Below, one piece after another: positions 53,940 to 64,000 of a DNA stretch of 64,000 nt. The notes below the pieces were generated by a model. It ran no database searches and was not told the origin of the DNA. It saw only the letters and a program-made list of their open reading frames with translations. Position 1 is the first letter of the stretch, and every line of letters begins with the position of its first letter. The DNA is taken from positions 167,110,178 through 167,174,177 of the forward strand of contig NC_064622.1 in assembly GCF_023898315.1 (NCBI RefSeq). The letters are read 5' to 3'. The translations under genes and the position numbers were made by a program. This stretch comes from Schistocerca nitens. Taxonomy: Eukaryota > Arthropoda > Insecta > Orthoptera > Acrididae.

Positions 53940-54640
53940 TTGCTGACAAGAATAATACACAGAAGAATGAAAAAGGAAACTGAGCATCTTTTAGATGACG
54001 ATCAGTTTGGCTTTAGGGAAGGTAAAGGCACCAGAGAGGCACTTCTGACGTTGCGCATGATAATGGAAGCAAGACTGAAGTAAAATCAAGAGAAATTCAT
54101 AGGATTTGTCGACCTGAAAAAAGAGTTCTAGAATGTCAAATGATGCAAGGTGTTCGAAATTCTGAGAAAAATAGGGGTAAGCTATGGGGAAAGACTGGTA
54201 CAACGACCAACAGCGAGTGGAAAAACAAGAACGAAGCGCTCGCATTAAAAAGGGTGCAAGGCAGGGATTAGTTTTACGCCTCTGCAGTTCAATATATACA
54301 CCGAAAACGTAGTGACGGAAATGAAAGAAAGGTTCAAGAGTGGAATTAAAGTCGAAGTTGAACGGATATCAATGATAAGACTCGCTGATGTCATTGCTCC
54401 CTCGGTGAGAGTAAAAATAACTACAGAAATTTCTGAATGGAATTAAAAGTCTGATGAGAACAGAATGTGGGCAGCGTAAATCGAAGAAAGACGAAAGTAA
54501 TGCGAAGTAGCAGGAACGAGAACAACGAGTAACTTAACATCGGAGCTGATGATAACCAAGTAGATGAAGTTAAGGAATTCTGCTACCGAGGCTAATGACA
54601 AACTGCTGTAACTCAAGCACGACGTATTGTTCCAAATTCC
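53940..54640 (+). pseudogene. LINE RT fragment of another family
   Basis: Order: RIIHRRMKKETEHLLDDDQF, GFREGKGTREALLTLRM, FVDLKKEF (motif A, Asp kept), NIYTENVVTEMKERFKSGI and RISMIRLADVIA (motif C, normally RFADDIA, second Asp lost). It is broken by at least two stops and frameshifts. Sequence style is that of LINEs with FGFRxGKGTREA, distinct from the CR1/Jockey-like copies here. Confidence 0.7.
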
Positions 54641-54787
54641 ATACAAATATTGCGCCAGTTGAGACCCTGGCTGTTATTGATCAATATTAAATCCATTCCA
54701 TTAACACATCTAGCAAATCTGTCTTGGCGCAGACATGTCTGTTGAACAGTTCGATACAGGACTGACATAAAACAATGTTAAGATGTA

Positions 54788-55444
54788 TGAGGACGACTGA
54801 AAAGTAATGCATCGGAATTTTTTATGAGAAAACTCTTAAGGCTTTTTAAATAAAACAACCTTTATTAACATACTACATTTTTATTCTTCATGTCTGCACA
54901 TTTATTTCCCGACACAGTCGCCCTGGCGATGAACCTGTTTTGCCAACGATAGACCAGTTCAGTGATAAGGTCAATGTAAAATGTTTGACATTGTTGACGG
55001 AGACACAACCTCACCTCTGCTTGCATCGCTTCATTACTATCAAAGTCAAGTCGTCGAAGGCGTTCGTTAAGGTTTGGAAAAAGGTGATAATCGGATGGCG
55101 CCAAGTCGGGACTGTAAGGAGCGTGATTGGTGACAGGTCGTCATGTTGCTGCAGATGCCGCAGTGCTCGCGTGTGGCCTGCCTTTGTCATGCTAGAGGAG
55201 AGGCTGCTGCATGTGTGGATGAACTCATCAAATTTGTGCTTTCAGTTTTCTGAGAATCTCTCAGTAAACGGTCATAGCTGCGTTACACACCGCCACGCTA
55301 GACGCTACGATTCAGAGCCCTGTAGAGGCACATGGTTGCAACTTCCGTCAGCGAAGCGAAGAAGTTGGCCGTGTAATATGGGTTACCATCCGATACTGAG
55401 AACAGAGTAACAAATTCGGATGCTTACTTTTCAAAATGCCCTAG
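54788..55444 (-). mobile_element. Internally deleted mariner-like element
   Basis: The ends are TGAGGACGACTGAAAAGTAA at left and, reverse complemented, CTAGGGCATTTTGAAAAGTAA at right, with TA at 54786-54787 and 55445-55446. The minus strand keeps the C-terminal codons (APSDYHLFPNLNERLRRLDF, third catalytic Asp present) from about 55100 to 54880. The N-terminal half and first two catalytic positions are deleted or decayed. Confidence 0.78.
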
Positions 55445-55446
55445 TA

Positions 55447-56449
55447 TTTCATTTCTTCAGCGAACACAGTCTGGCACTCCTAGGGTGTCGCCGCATTATC
55501 GCATCTAAAACAAAATCTTAGCAGGCTCCATAGGCGATCCGTTTCAACAGTACGATACATGGTAGCATAATGTATAAATTGCACATAAATTCGCTGTGTA
55601 ATTCTAGCGGTATACCCACTAAATGCAATGTCGCTTGCAGTCGTTGTGAAATGGTGCCAACATTTTGACCAAGAGCGCAAAGGCGTGAGTGATGCTCATC
55701 AGGAAGGAAGGTTATAGACAACGACCACAGACGACAGGGTCCAGGCAATCGAGGAACTGATTCACAGTAGATTAATATAATTAAATTTTCCTTGAGACAT
55801 TTCAGTCTCATCTCTATCTACGGTAATGATATGAGCTGTAGAAATGAATAAAAATTTGTACCATGGCCTGGACTTGAACTAGGGTAGTTCGTGCAGCTTC
55901 GTTTGCTATAATGACTAGCACACCTGCGTGCTAAGAAAGGAGATTCAGGTTCAAGTCCTGGCCAGAGCACATTTCTTCAACTCATATCATTATCGTGAGT
56001 CACAATAATCGCAGATCTTCCAACGGTGAGGATGTTCCCATAACAGACCTCCAGTGACTCCGGCGACCAAAGAACGGATTTCTGTCATTGAGGAATTGAA
56101 CGAGTGGTAGAACATTCCGACCATTCCTTACAAAGACTTGCTGACAATGTTGAAAAATAGAGTAATGTATCTGTGGCACTTTGAACTTTAGTGCAGCATT
56201 CCATAAAAGTTACTTGGCCTGCCATAAAAACAATGTGTAACTTACGTTTTTAAATCCCTTCCTATAACGCATCTTCTCAAATGTTTTGGTTCACTTCTGC
56301 TGCGACGTACATTCTCGGGAATTTTCTCAAATTAACTGCAAGGTTTGGTATTAGTGGATTTATTTTGGCGAAGAATATTATCGTTTCCTGCGCTAGTTTG
56401 TTTCTTATATCCTTGTAATGCTACAACTCGATAACTGGTTTTAACTTAA
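55447..56449. other. Unassigned; inverted pair of tRNA-like B boxes at 55850-55978
   Basis: GGCCTGGACTTGAAC at 55864-55878 is the reverse complement of GTTCAAGTCCTGGCC at about 55953-55967, each within tRNA-like sequence, so two SINE heads face each other. The rest carries no supported feature. Confidence 0.45.
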
Positions 56450-56451
56450 TA

Positions 56452-57541
56452 CACTCTAAGGGGAAAAAAAGATGCACAGCGGAGGAATTATCCAAATGGA
56501 ACAGAAATGGGTAGACAGACAAATAAATGATTACAGTTTCAGAAAAATTGGCCGATTTATTCAAGAGAAATAGCTTCACATCTGGCCCTTATGCAATTAG
56601 TTACTCGGCTTGGCATTCATTTATAGAGTTGTTGGACGTCCCCCTGAGGGATATCATGCCAAATTCTGTCCAATTGGCGCGTTAGATCGTCAAAGTTCCA
56701 ACATGGTTGGAGGGCCCTGCCCATAATGATCCAGACGTTCTCAATTGGGGATAGGCTCAGCAACCTTGCTGGTATAGGTAGGGTTTGGCAAGCACGAAGA
56801 AAAGCAGTAGAAACTCTCGCCGTGTGTGGGCAGTCATTGTCTGACTGAAATATACACCCAGGATGGTTTCCCGTAATGGCTGTGCACTAAGCGTGCTGCG
56901 GATAACAACCAATGAGATCTTGCTATGGAATGAAATGGAATCCTGTCGGGCCTTGTGGCAGATGACGGCGCCATGAACACAGCCCTCTTTCCGTGCGCTG
57001 CCTATTTACGGTCCTTGTACTCACTGAAACACCAGTTACACGTCAGATCGATGTTAATGATGAGGCCAGGACTCTGAGTGCCTCTCTGACGATTGGACGG
57101 TCCTCAGATACTGTCGTCTCTGTAGGACGACTGCTTCCTTCTTGACGCTACGTTCGGCCGCGGCTTGCCCATTCCTGTCAACATCATTGAATAGTGCCAT
57201 CGTACCTACTCGAAAGTGAAGTAATTCGGCGATTACTCAAGCCAGCTTCTTTGAGTTCAGCTATACGTCCTTTCTCAAATTTTGAAATCTGCGTATATTG
57301 TTCACATGCGTCTGCGAGGCATAGTTACTGCCAAACTGAGTACAGGGAATTAAATTCACGAAGACTTTATGTGCTGATGTGCTGGTATCGACATGTCCAC
57401 TGTTCACTATCCTTGTCAGCTGCACAGTGAAATTGGGTTGCAGCGGCACACATTCATCCATCAAGCCGCCAAAGTTTACAATTTTGCATTTTCCGTCGAT
57501 ACTTGTACGAACATCACCATGTGACCAGTTTGCATAACTCC
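56452..57541 (-). mobile_element. Tc1-like element, internally deleted
   Basis: The left end CACTCTAAGGGGAAAAAAAG follows a TA at 56450-56451. On minus, C-terminal transposase codons occur near 56600-56800 (the segment around GGACAGAATTTGGCATGATA codes for the end of the protein) and N-terminal codons near 57200-57300 (a KFEKGRIAELKEAGL-like helix). The catalytic middle, expected between them, is partly deleted. The right end is worn and borders a SINE. Confidence 0.7.
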
Positions 57542-57549
57542 ATCATGGT

Positions 57550-57757
57550 GTTTTGTTTTTTGTTCAGATGGTTCAAATGGCTCTAAGCATTATGGGACTT
57601 AACATCTGAGGTCATCAGTCCCCTAGACTTAGAACTACTTAAACCTAACTAGCCTAAGGGCATCACACACATATCCATGCCCGAGGCAGGATTCGAACCT
57701 GCGACCGTAGCAACAGTGCGGTTCCGGACTGAAGCGTCTAGAACCGCTGTGACATAG
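57550..57757 (-). mobile_element. SINE A copy
   Basis: Minus-strand SINE A with an 8-bp duplication ATCATGGT (57542-57549, 57758-57765) and an A/C-rich 3' tail on minus. The head is slightly worn (GAACCGCTGTGAC). Confidence 0.85.
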
Positions 57758-57769
57758 ATCATGGTCGTT

Positions 57770-58059
57770 TTACGTATAACAAAAAGAGCTTTTCTTTGGT
57801 ACACAAGGGATGCACATTTTTTTTCACATCAATACGTTCCAGCTACTTTGTAATGGATATAACTGAGTTACCGGTCATGAAACAAAATAAATATGAATTA
57901 AATTTTAAAACATAGTCATTGGTGATCATTTATCCAGCAGGATCTTCCATCGTTTTTCGCGTATCCACCAGACACTGTGAAGAAAAACTTAAGTATCGCC
58001 TTGAATGTTGCTCCTTCGTGGCATAGAAGTAACAAGCCAATCAATCGATGTCATATCTA
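57770..58059. other. No recognisable feature
   Basis: Short unassigned stretch before LINE sequence begins. Confidence 0.35.
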
Positions 58060-58400
58060 TCCAAAACAATGCAGAAAGTTGTACTTAGTAATTCAACCGA
58101 TATAGTCTGGGAACATTAATCTGACTGGGGAGAAATCACGTTTGGGGTTCCATAAGGCTCAATTTTAGATCCAATATTGTTCCTTATATAGGTAAAAAAC
58201 AGTCCTTATAATATACATGAAGCAGAACTAGTTCTTTTTAAAGCGGATACTAGTACTGCAAACAATCCAACCACATATACAATAACAGAAGAAATGGTAA
58301 ACAGTATTCTCAAATGTTTCATTGACTGGTTTTCTGCGAATGTTCTCGCCCTCAATTTCACGTATTCAGTTCTGCACATCTAGGACTACTACGCCAATAA
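58060..58400 (+). pseudogene. Outer LINE, 5' piece (RT palm)
   Basis: Reads GVP, a stop, GSILDPILFLI (normally GVPQGSILGPILFLIYVND) at about 58145, VLFKADTSTA (normally FADDTS) at about 58235 and CFIDWFSANVLALNF at 58318-58362. Homology stops near 58400, where the Jockey-type LINE begins, and resumes at 60850. Confidence 0.65.
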
Positions 58401-60845
58401 TAAGTGCAACTCATGGTGAGGAAACGCCGTCCAGGACGCAATGGCAGGCACCATACCTGATCGCACCTCACAACAACGCAGTGTGGCCCTGCCCCAGGAA
58501 ATCCTGGGCCTAATCTCAATGAGGAATCGCCTCAGGAGACAATGGCAGCGCACCAGGCGTCCGTACTTCAAACGGCACATTAACAGACTACAGGGCATCA
58601 TACACGATAAAATACAAACACATAGAACACAACAGTGGAACCAAAAACTCGAAGGGCTGGACACCGCACGACCTGGCGTGTGGCAACTAGCCCGACACTT
58701 CACCAGGGAGAAAATATACACCCCAACGCTTCAAGGGCCTGACGGACCTGCATACTCAGCGGAAGAGAAAGCAGAACTAATGGCCCGCACACTCGCAGCG
58801 TCATTCACACCGAACCTGATACCATCAGATCCAGTGTTCACACTTGCTACTGACCAAGAGGTTACACGCATTCTAGCCCAACCATCGCGCGACGACATTC
58901 GACATGCTAGCACAGCCGAAGTCTCCTGGGCTATAATGCATTCCGCTGCTAGGAAAGCCCCTGGTCATGATGGCATTCAAAACTGTGTCCTCCAGGAGTT
59001 CACGGATAAAGCAACTGAGTACCTAACACACATAACGAATGCCATACTAAAACACCAATACTTCCCCACCTTTTGGAAGACGGCCAAGGTCCTGATGTTC
59101 AGGTTGCCGGAGAAAGACCACAGCCTCCCACAAAATTACCGACCCATCATCCTTCTGAGCTCGCTCAGTAAGATTGTTGAGAAGGTGATTCTCAAACGCA
59201 TCACTAGGCACTGCATAACAAATGACATCCTGAGACCGGAGCAATTCGGCTTCAGGAATCACCACTCCACAACACAACAACTCCTACGGGTCGTTGAACA
59301 TATAACACATGGCTTCAACATAAACAAAGCTACAGGGGCAGTGTTCCTGGACATCGAAAAGGCTTTCGACCGTCTATGGCACAACGGCCTCATCCGCAAA
59401 CTCAGCGACGCGGGATTCCCCGACGGGCTGCTGCGTCTAATACACTCATACCTCACAGACAGGAGTTTCAACACTGACGTGCAGGGAAAACAATCAACAC
59501 GACACGGTATACACGCGGGAGTACCCCAGGGAAGCATCCTAGGGCCCCTACTGTTTAACTTCTGCATAAACGATCTCCCAACCACACACAACACAATGAT
59601 GGCAATCTACGCGGATGACACAGCCATCCTTGCGCAAGATTGGAAACCATCAAACATTACGTCACGCCTACAGACTGCACTCAGAGTGGCCGAGCCTTGG
59701 TTAGAGAAATGGCGTGTTTAAACGTCGACAAGTGCGAAGCCGTTCTGTTCACTAGAAGACCGAAGCAACTGCGCAAACACCGCTACTGCAGACCAATAAC
59801 TCTACATGCACGTCCAATACGTTTCCGCGAGAAAGTCAAATACCTCGGTGTCTGGCTGGACCGGAAATTACTCTGGGGGGACCACATACAACACATGACC
59901 AACCGAGCTAGCGCGAGGCTCAAACAGCTCTATCCTATGCTCAACAGGCGTAGCACACTGAACAGAAGGGTGTCGAGGTCCATGTACATGACACTTATCC
60001 GACCCCTGATGACGTACGCAGCTCCTGTCTGGGGATACGCTGCGCCTACACGCCTGCACCGTCTGCAGCTCATACAAAACAAAGTACTCAAAATCATAAG
60101 CAATGCTCCACGATACACACGCATCGCGCACCTTCACCGGGAATACCGACTTGAGACTCTCACGGAGGTAATCCACAACTCACCACAAGGCTATACAGAA
60201 ACTCCAGACATTCGCAGAACCCGTTTATTCTGAATCTGGGGAACTACGACCACAACCATAGATGGAAACATAAAAGACCAAAAGACATACTTGTAAGGAC
60301 ATAACATCTATGGCCAAGCATACGCAAACATAACGGCACAGGCGAGCCCCTGTTAATCAGACGCCATTACTGGATATACAGCTGAAATACACTGCCGAAT
60401 AACTGGCACCACACAGGGAAGCCGTACCGTACACTGCATGCAAACAAGCTCCACACATCCCCCACACAGTGAGATGATCTATGGCCGATCTCCCACTACT
60501 GTATAACGATCTTGATTGCTCCAGGAATGTAGCAGCTGCAGCAACTGGGACACATCGCCATCGCTTGTCACGGTAATGATGCATGATACCTATACTAACA
60601 AATCCAACCTTGCATGAGCTATCGCAGCTAGTAAGCCACTACTGCTCTTACCACCCATCCCACGGTCGCAGAGGTTTTTTTTCCCACGGCACGAGCCATG
60701 GCACTTTTTTCCCTCTGCTCTTCAAATCGCTTCCCTCACTCGCGTTTCGTCCACTATCTATCACCTGATGGACCGTGTTAATGCGTAGTCCTACCCAGAC
60801 GCACGGACAACATCACAGCCCAGCATCCTGTGATCCACTTACTAG
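58400..60845 (+). mobile_element. Jockey-type LINE inserted in another LINE
   Basis: 5'-truncated non-LTR element. Its coding part is 58441-60304, followed by about 540 bp of 3' noncoding sequence. Outer-LINE codons lie on both sides (58060-58400 and 60850 on). I could not identify a target duplication, so the exact ends are estimates. Confidence 0.7.
58441..60304 (+). pseudogene. Jockey-type ORF2 (reverse transcriptase), nearly intact
   Basis: The first 426 codons are open: a linker (PGVWQLARHFTREKIYTP), RT motifs KAPGHDGI, NYRPIILLSSLSKIVEKVI, VFLDIEKAFDRLWH (motif A), GVPQGSILGPLLFNFCINDL and AIYADDTAILAQ (motif C). The Asp residues of the active site are intact. A 1-nt frameshift at about 59719 (WRV-stop) and another near 60178 break the frame, which would otherwise end at 60302-60304. 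The endonuclease domain is missing through 5' truncation. Confidence 0.88.
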
Positions 60846-60849
60846 ATAA

Positions 60850-62475
60850 CTAACATGTTTTACGGAGGTGACAGTAGAACTTTTGGTTTGGTCACCACGT
60901 TGGTGCGGGCGTGGAGGGGCCCCATCTCTCTAAAAAAACATGGCGAGGAAATAATAAATAGGGTGAAAGCTTCAAAATTCTTAGTTGTCCATACTGATGA
61001 GAATTCAAATTGGAGAAAGCAAATTTTGGAACTCCTAAAACAATTTAGTTGAGCCACATTTGTACTCAGAATCATCGCAAATCTTAGGGAGAGACAAATC
61101 AGGACGTTGATATATTCTGCATATTTTCATTCAGTTATGTCTTATGGAATAATGTTCTGGGGTAACTCATGTTTAAGAAAGAAAGCCTTCATTACTCAAA
61201 AACGTGCTGTAAGAATAATATGTGATGCACACCTACGATAATCTCGTAGACATCTGTTTAACGAGTTGGGCATTCTGATTACTGGTTTGCAGTGTATTTA
61301 TTCTCTCGTGAAGTTTGCTGTAAATAATCCACTACAGTTTCTAAACGTCACCATCATCTTATAATCCAAAGTCGATTTATTAATTTTGAAGCAAGTTTAA
61401 ATTTGGGCGGCTGGTCACAATTTCACAGCACTAGTGACTCACTAAAGAGATAGGTAGCAACTACAGAATAATAAATAAACAGTTTTCGTAGTACCCAACT
61501 ATTATTGTTTTTCGTTGTTGTCGAAAGTTGCAGGCTCGTACTGCACGTCCATGCTAGATTCTGAAATGCAGCTTTATATGTTGGTCTAGGGAATGCTCGG
61601 TTTCATTTTCTTAAATAATATGAACACTGGCTGAGTTTCTGTTGCAGAATAGATATATTTTTCATCATTTCACTTCAATGTTCAAGATCAACCTCCTTAC
61701 TAACTCAACACGTACAAACTCATACTCCATACTCGTACTGAACAAGAACAAAGATTTACCTATAACAACGAGTAGAAAAAAAAAATTTCGTGTATTGATC
61801 TATTCATACAAAATTCATTACAAAAAAAGTACAAATAGTTAATTATCATTGCATATGTTTTTAAGAAGTCCATAATAATCATAGTAATTACGTGAAGTGT
61901 TTATACATGTTGACATTTATGCATCTTCGTATTGGCATTTGGTAGTGGATTTCTGGGTTTTGACTCTTTAACTTGGGAATCACCCGGTTCACATTATTCA
62001 AGATCGATTAGTCCATTTTATGCCACAATTACCAGTTTTACTACAATTTCAAAAGGGACAACGATGTACACAATTGCAATAGTAGAAGGAAAAATAGCGT
62101 TTATTATTCCACATTAAGGTTGTCTTTAGCACAAAAAGAGGTGCATAGTTGCGCAACCAAAATTTCTAATGACGTATCAATGGATGTAAAAGGTCTGGCA
62201 GACAGGAAAGTAAAATTTGATAACAAACTGAAAAAGTTTCTCGTTGACAGCTCCATCTATTCTGTAGAAGAATTTCCATAATTGTAATGTGTAAAAGGCG
62301 GTGCGTAGGAATTACTAACTCACATCCACATATTTAATAATACTAGTATTACAACTTACAAATGTTTAGGATGTATCCATATTTACAAATTAATTGGCGA
62401 TGTGAACGTAAAATGATTTGTTCCACGTCATTACGGTTTATCACTAAAATAATCCACGGAACAAGAAACTAACTA
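60850..62475 (+). pseudogene. Outer LINE, 3' piece
   Basis: Continues the outer LINE: FLVVHTDENSNWRKQILELL, then AYFHSVMSYGIMFWGNSC, KKAFITQKRAVRIICDAHLR and LGILITGLQCIYSLVKF. The last coding-like codons, KLKKFLVDSSIYSVEEFP, occur near 62230-62278. The 3' end GATTTGTTCCACGTCATTAC to about 62475 is a family-typical terminus. Several stops and a stretch of AT-rich sequence (61500-62150) interrupt it. Confidence 0.65.
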
Positions 62476-62650
62476 TGGAATGTGGCCCAGTGGCTACACG
62501 ATGTGAACAGGCCACCGTATTATCCTCTGCCAGATGGCATCATTGAGATGCGATCTGGGCTAGCACACGGCTCTCTGTTATCAGCGTTCCAGGTGTTTGA
62601 GCCGTTACTTTTCATTCAAGCAGCTCCTAGTTGGCGTTACGTGCTGAGTG
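62476..62650. other. Unassigned
   Basis: Sequence between the LINE 3' end and a SINE target duplication; nothing supported. Confidence 0.35.
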
Positions 62651-62663
62651 TAACGAGGGAAAT

Positions 62664-62860
62664 AAAAAAAAATGGCTCTGAGCACTATGGGACTCAACTG
62701 CTGAGGTCAGTAGTCCCCTAGAACTTAGAACTAGTTAAACCTAACTAACCTAAGGACATCACAAACATCCATGCCCGAGGCAGGATTCGAACCTGCGACC
62801 GTAGCGGTCTTGTGGTTCCAGACTGCAGCGCCTTTAACCGCACGGCCACTTCGGCCGGCC
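62664..62860 (-). mobile_element. SINE A copy, complete
   Basis: Perfect 13-bp duplication TAACGAGGGAAAT (62651-62663, 62861-62873). Minus strand runs from GGCCGGCCGAAGTGGCCG to a poly-T 3' tail (AAAAAA on plus). The clean duplication suggests a fairly recent insertion. Confidence 0.93.
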
Positions 62861-62873
62861 TAACGAGGGAAAT

Positions 62874-63830
62874 CCATCGCAGTATAAAGACCTGAGTCCG
62901 GATTCTCCGTACGTCAGTTAAACACGCTGATCGTTCAGCTATTGATTACTTCGTCGTGGCACACAAACTTAAAGTTCTTTTTCATATCTGTCCTTAAGTC
63001 TCATATTAGCTTGCGACATGTAGAGAACAGTTGTTTGATGTTTCGCATAAAGCACGTATCAGACATTATCCTAAGCTGTTGACTGTGGAGTACTTTCGTT
63101 TATTTTTGCCTTCTGCCTCACGTTGCCTAGCAGCATACTGGAGGTCGTTTCTACGATCCATTCACGCTGTACGTCACGTGCGTCCGTGTCGCAGGAGGAT
63201 AATGCCGCATAAATCGATGTTTACTGCTGCCATAACGCCTACCACCGTCACAGCCCGTCAGCGACTAGGCCGCAGATGTCTGCCGTGACGTAGAGAGTAC
63301 GTGAGGCTCGGTGCGAATGAAGTGGCTGCCGACTTCGGTCACGGCTTTTCTGGGAGCTTCCCTCCTGTCTGGACGTCACAGCCGTATCTGGAGCAGGATG
63401 CAGCGTCTGGAGACAGCGTCTTACTGCGTACTGAAGGCGTCTGTCTTTCCGATGTTCCGTGACAAACACCTACTTTTAGATCACGTCGAGTCATTATCTG
63501 CGCGTGTGCATGTTATAAAATGTCCCTTAGATACAGTATTAATATCTTCAAGCAGTCTAAGAGATATTCTCTGTTTTTGTAGTTCTAAGGAAGGAATATA
63601 TTTTATTTCTTATCTCGACTAAGGCGTCAGCGTCTGGAACTTCGGTCCATTGGAAATCTTTGTAAAAATATGTCTTCCGGGTTTTCACTATTAGAAGACG
63701 GAACCGTAACACAGTATTTTTAGTGTAACACTTTTTATTTATATCATTAGAAACTTCACATTTAACCTTTCAACAGAGATCAACAACAATTCATACGGAT
63801 CATGATGTTCAAACAGAGACTAAATACGCA
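62874..63830. other. No recognisable feature
   Basis: Frames of 60-103 codons are present (for example 63311-63622 on plus) but show no motif I know. No repeat boundary is seen. Confidence 0.4.
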
Positions 63831-63834
63831 GTAC

Positions 63835-63867
63835 ACAGAGGTGACAAAAGTCATGGCATACCTCCCT
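63835..63867 (+). mobile_element. Tc1-type terminal sequence (end only)
   Basis: GAGGTGACAAAAGTCATGGC followed by ATACCTCC looks like the terminal repeat of a Tc1-like family. Only the outer 30 bp or so remain before the next repeat begins. Confidence 0.5.
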
Positions 63868-64000
63868 ATACAGGGTGGTCCATTGATCGTGACCGGGCCA
63901 AATATCTCACGAAATAAGCGCCAAACGAAAAAATTACAAAGAACGAAATTTGTCTAGCTTGAAGGGGGAAACCAGATGGCGCTATTGTTGGCCCGCTAGA
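63868..64000 (+). mobile_element. Repeat element running off the window edge
   Basis: TACAGGGTGGTCCATTGATC begins like a transposon terminal repeat with a TA target, followed by GATGGCGCTATTGTTGGCCC. The rest lies outside the window, so family and coding content cannot be judged. Confidence 0.5.

Noticed and set aside
1-64000. CRISPR arrays, bacterial operons, riboswitches or phage modules
   Set aside because: No regularly spaced repeats, no ribosome-binding-site-led gene clusters; sequence is plainly eukaryotic repeat DNA.

Overview
The window looks like intergenic DNA from a very large arthropod genome, most likely an orthopteran such as a locust or grasshopper. That is inferred from the repeat families: tRNA-headed SINEs with a GGGGACTGATGACC core, several Tc1/mariner families, Penelope-like elements (PLEs) and CR1/Jockey-type LINEs. 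I found no host protein-coding gene, no true tRNA gene, no rRNA gene and no CRISPR. Almost everything recognisable is a transposable element, and much of it is nested.

Layout. 1-3.2 kb: a mariner-like element carrying a SINE and a whole Tc1-like element. 3.3-6.3 kb: two PLE copies in inverted orientation inside one 13-bp target duplication. 8-12.4 kb: a decayed Tc1, two LINE fragments and a third PLE holding a SINE. 12.6-14.6 kb: a Tc1 element interrupted by a SINE and by a solo LTR. 16-19.1 kb: two foldback DNA transposons. 19.1-24.9 kb: a Tc1 with a SINE, a 5S-rRNA-derived SINE, a mariner-type transposase split by a PLE, and a PLE-derived foldback with a (CA)n core. 25-34 kb: mostly unrecognised sequence with SINEs, a LINE and an intact Tc1-like element.

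35.25-46.17 kb is one long LTR retrotransposon on the minus strand, flanked by GTAC on both sides. It has a broken gag and a short integrase-like tail but no visible protease, reverse transcriptase or RNase H. Its 3' LTR is chimeric, and it carries two further intact Tc1-like copies and a SINE. 48.7-53.6 kb is a LINE within a LINE, and the inner LINE is interrupted by two TA-target transposons only 6 bp apart; one of them encodes an intact 361-aa transposase. 53.8-62.5 kb holds mariner, LINE and Tc1 remnants and a Jockey-type LINE lying inside another LINE. The last 1.5 kb is mostly unassigned, with two element ends at the edge.

Four transposase reading frames look intact: three copies of one Tc1-like family (30203-31225 +, 36750-37772 -, 41254-42276 -) and one mariner-type frame (51109-52194 -). 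The rest are pseudogenes. Genes here do not cooperate in a pathway; their relation is insertion order, which target duplications and interrupted reading frames let one reconstruct. Family names and diagnostic consensus features come from memory of such repeats, not from a database search.
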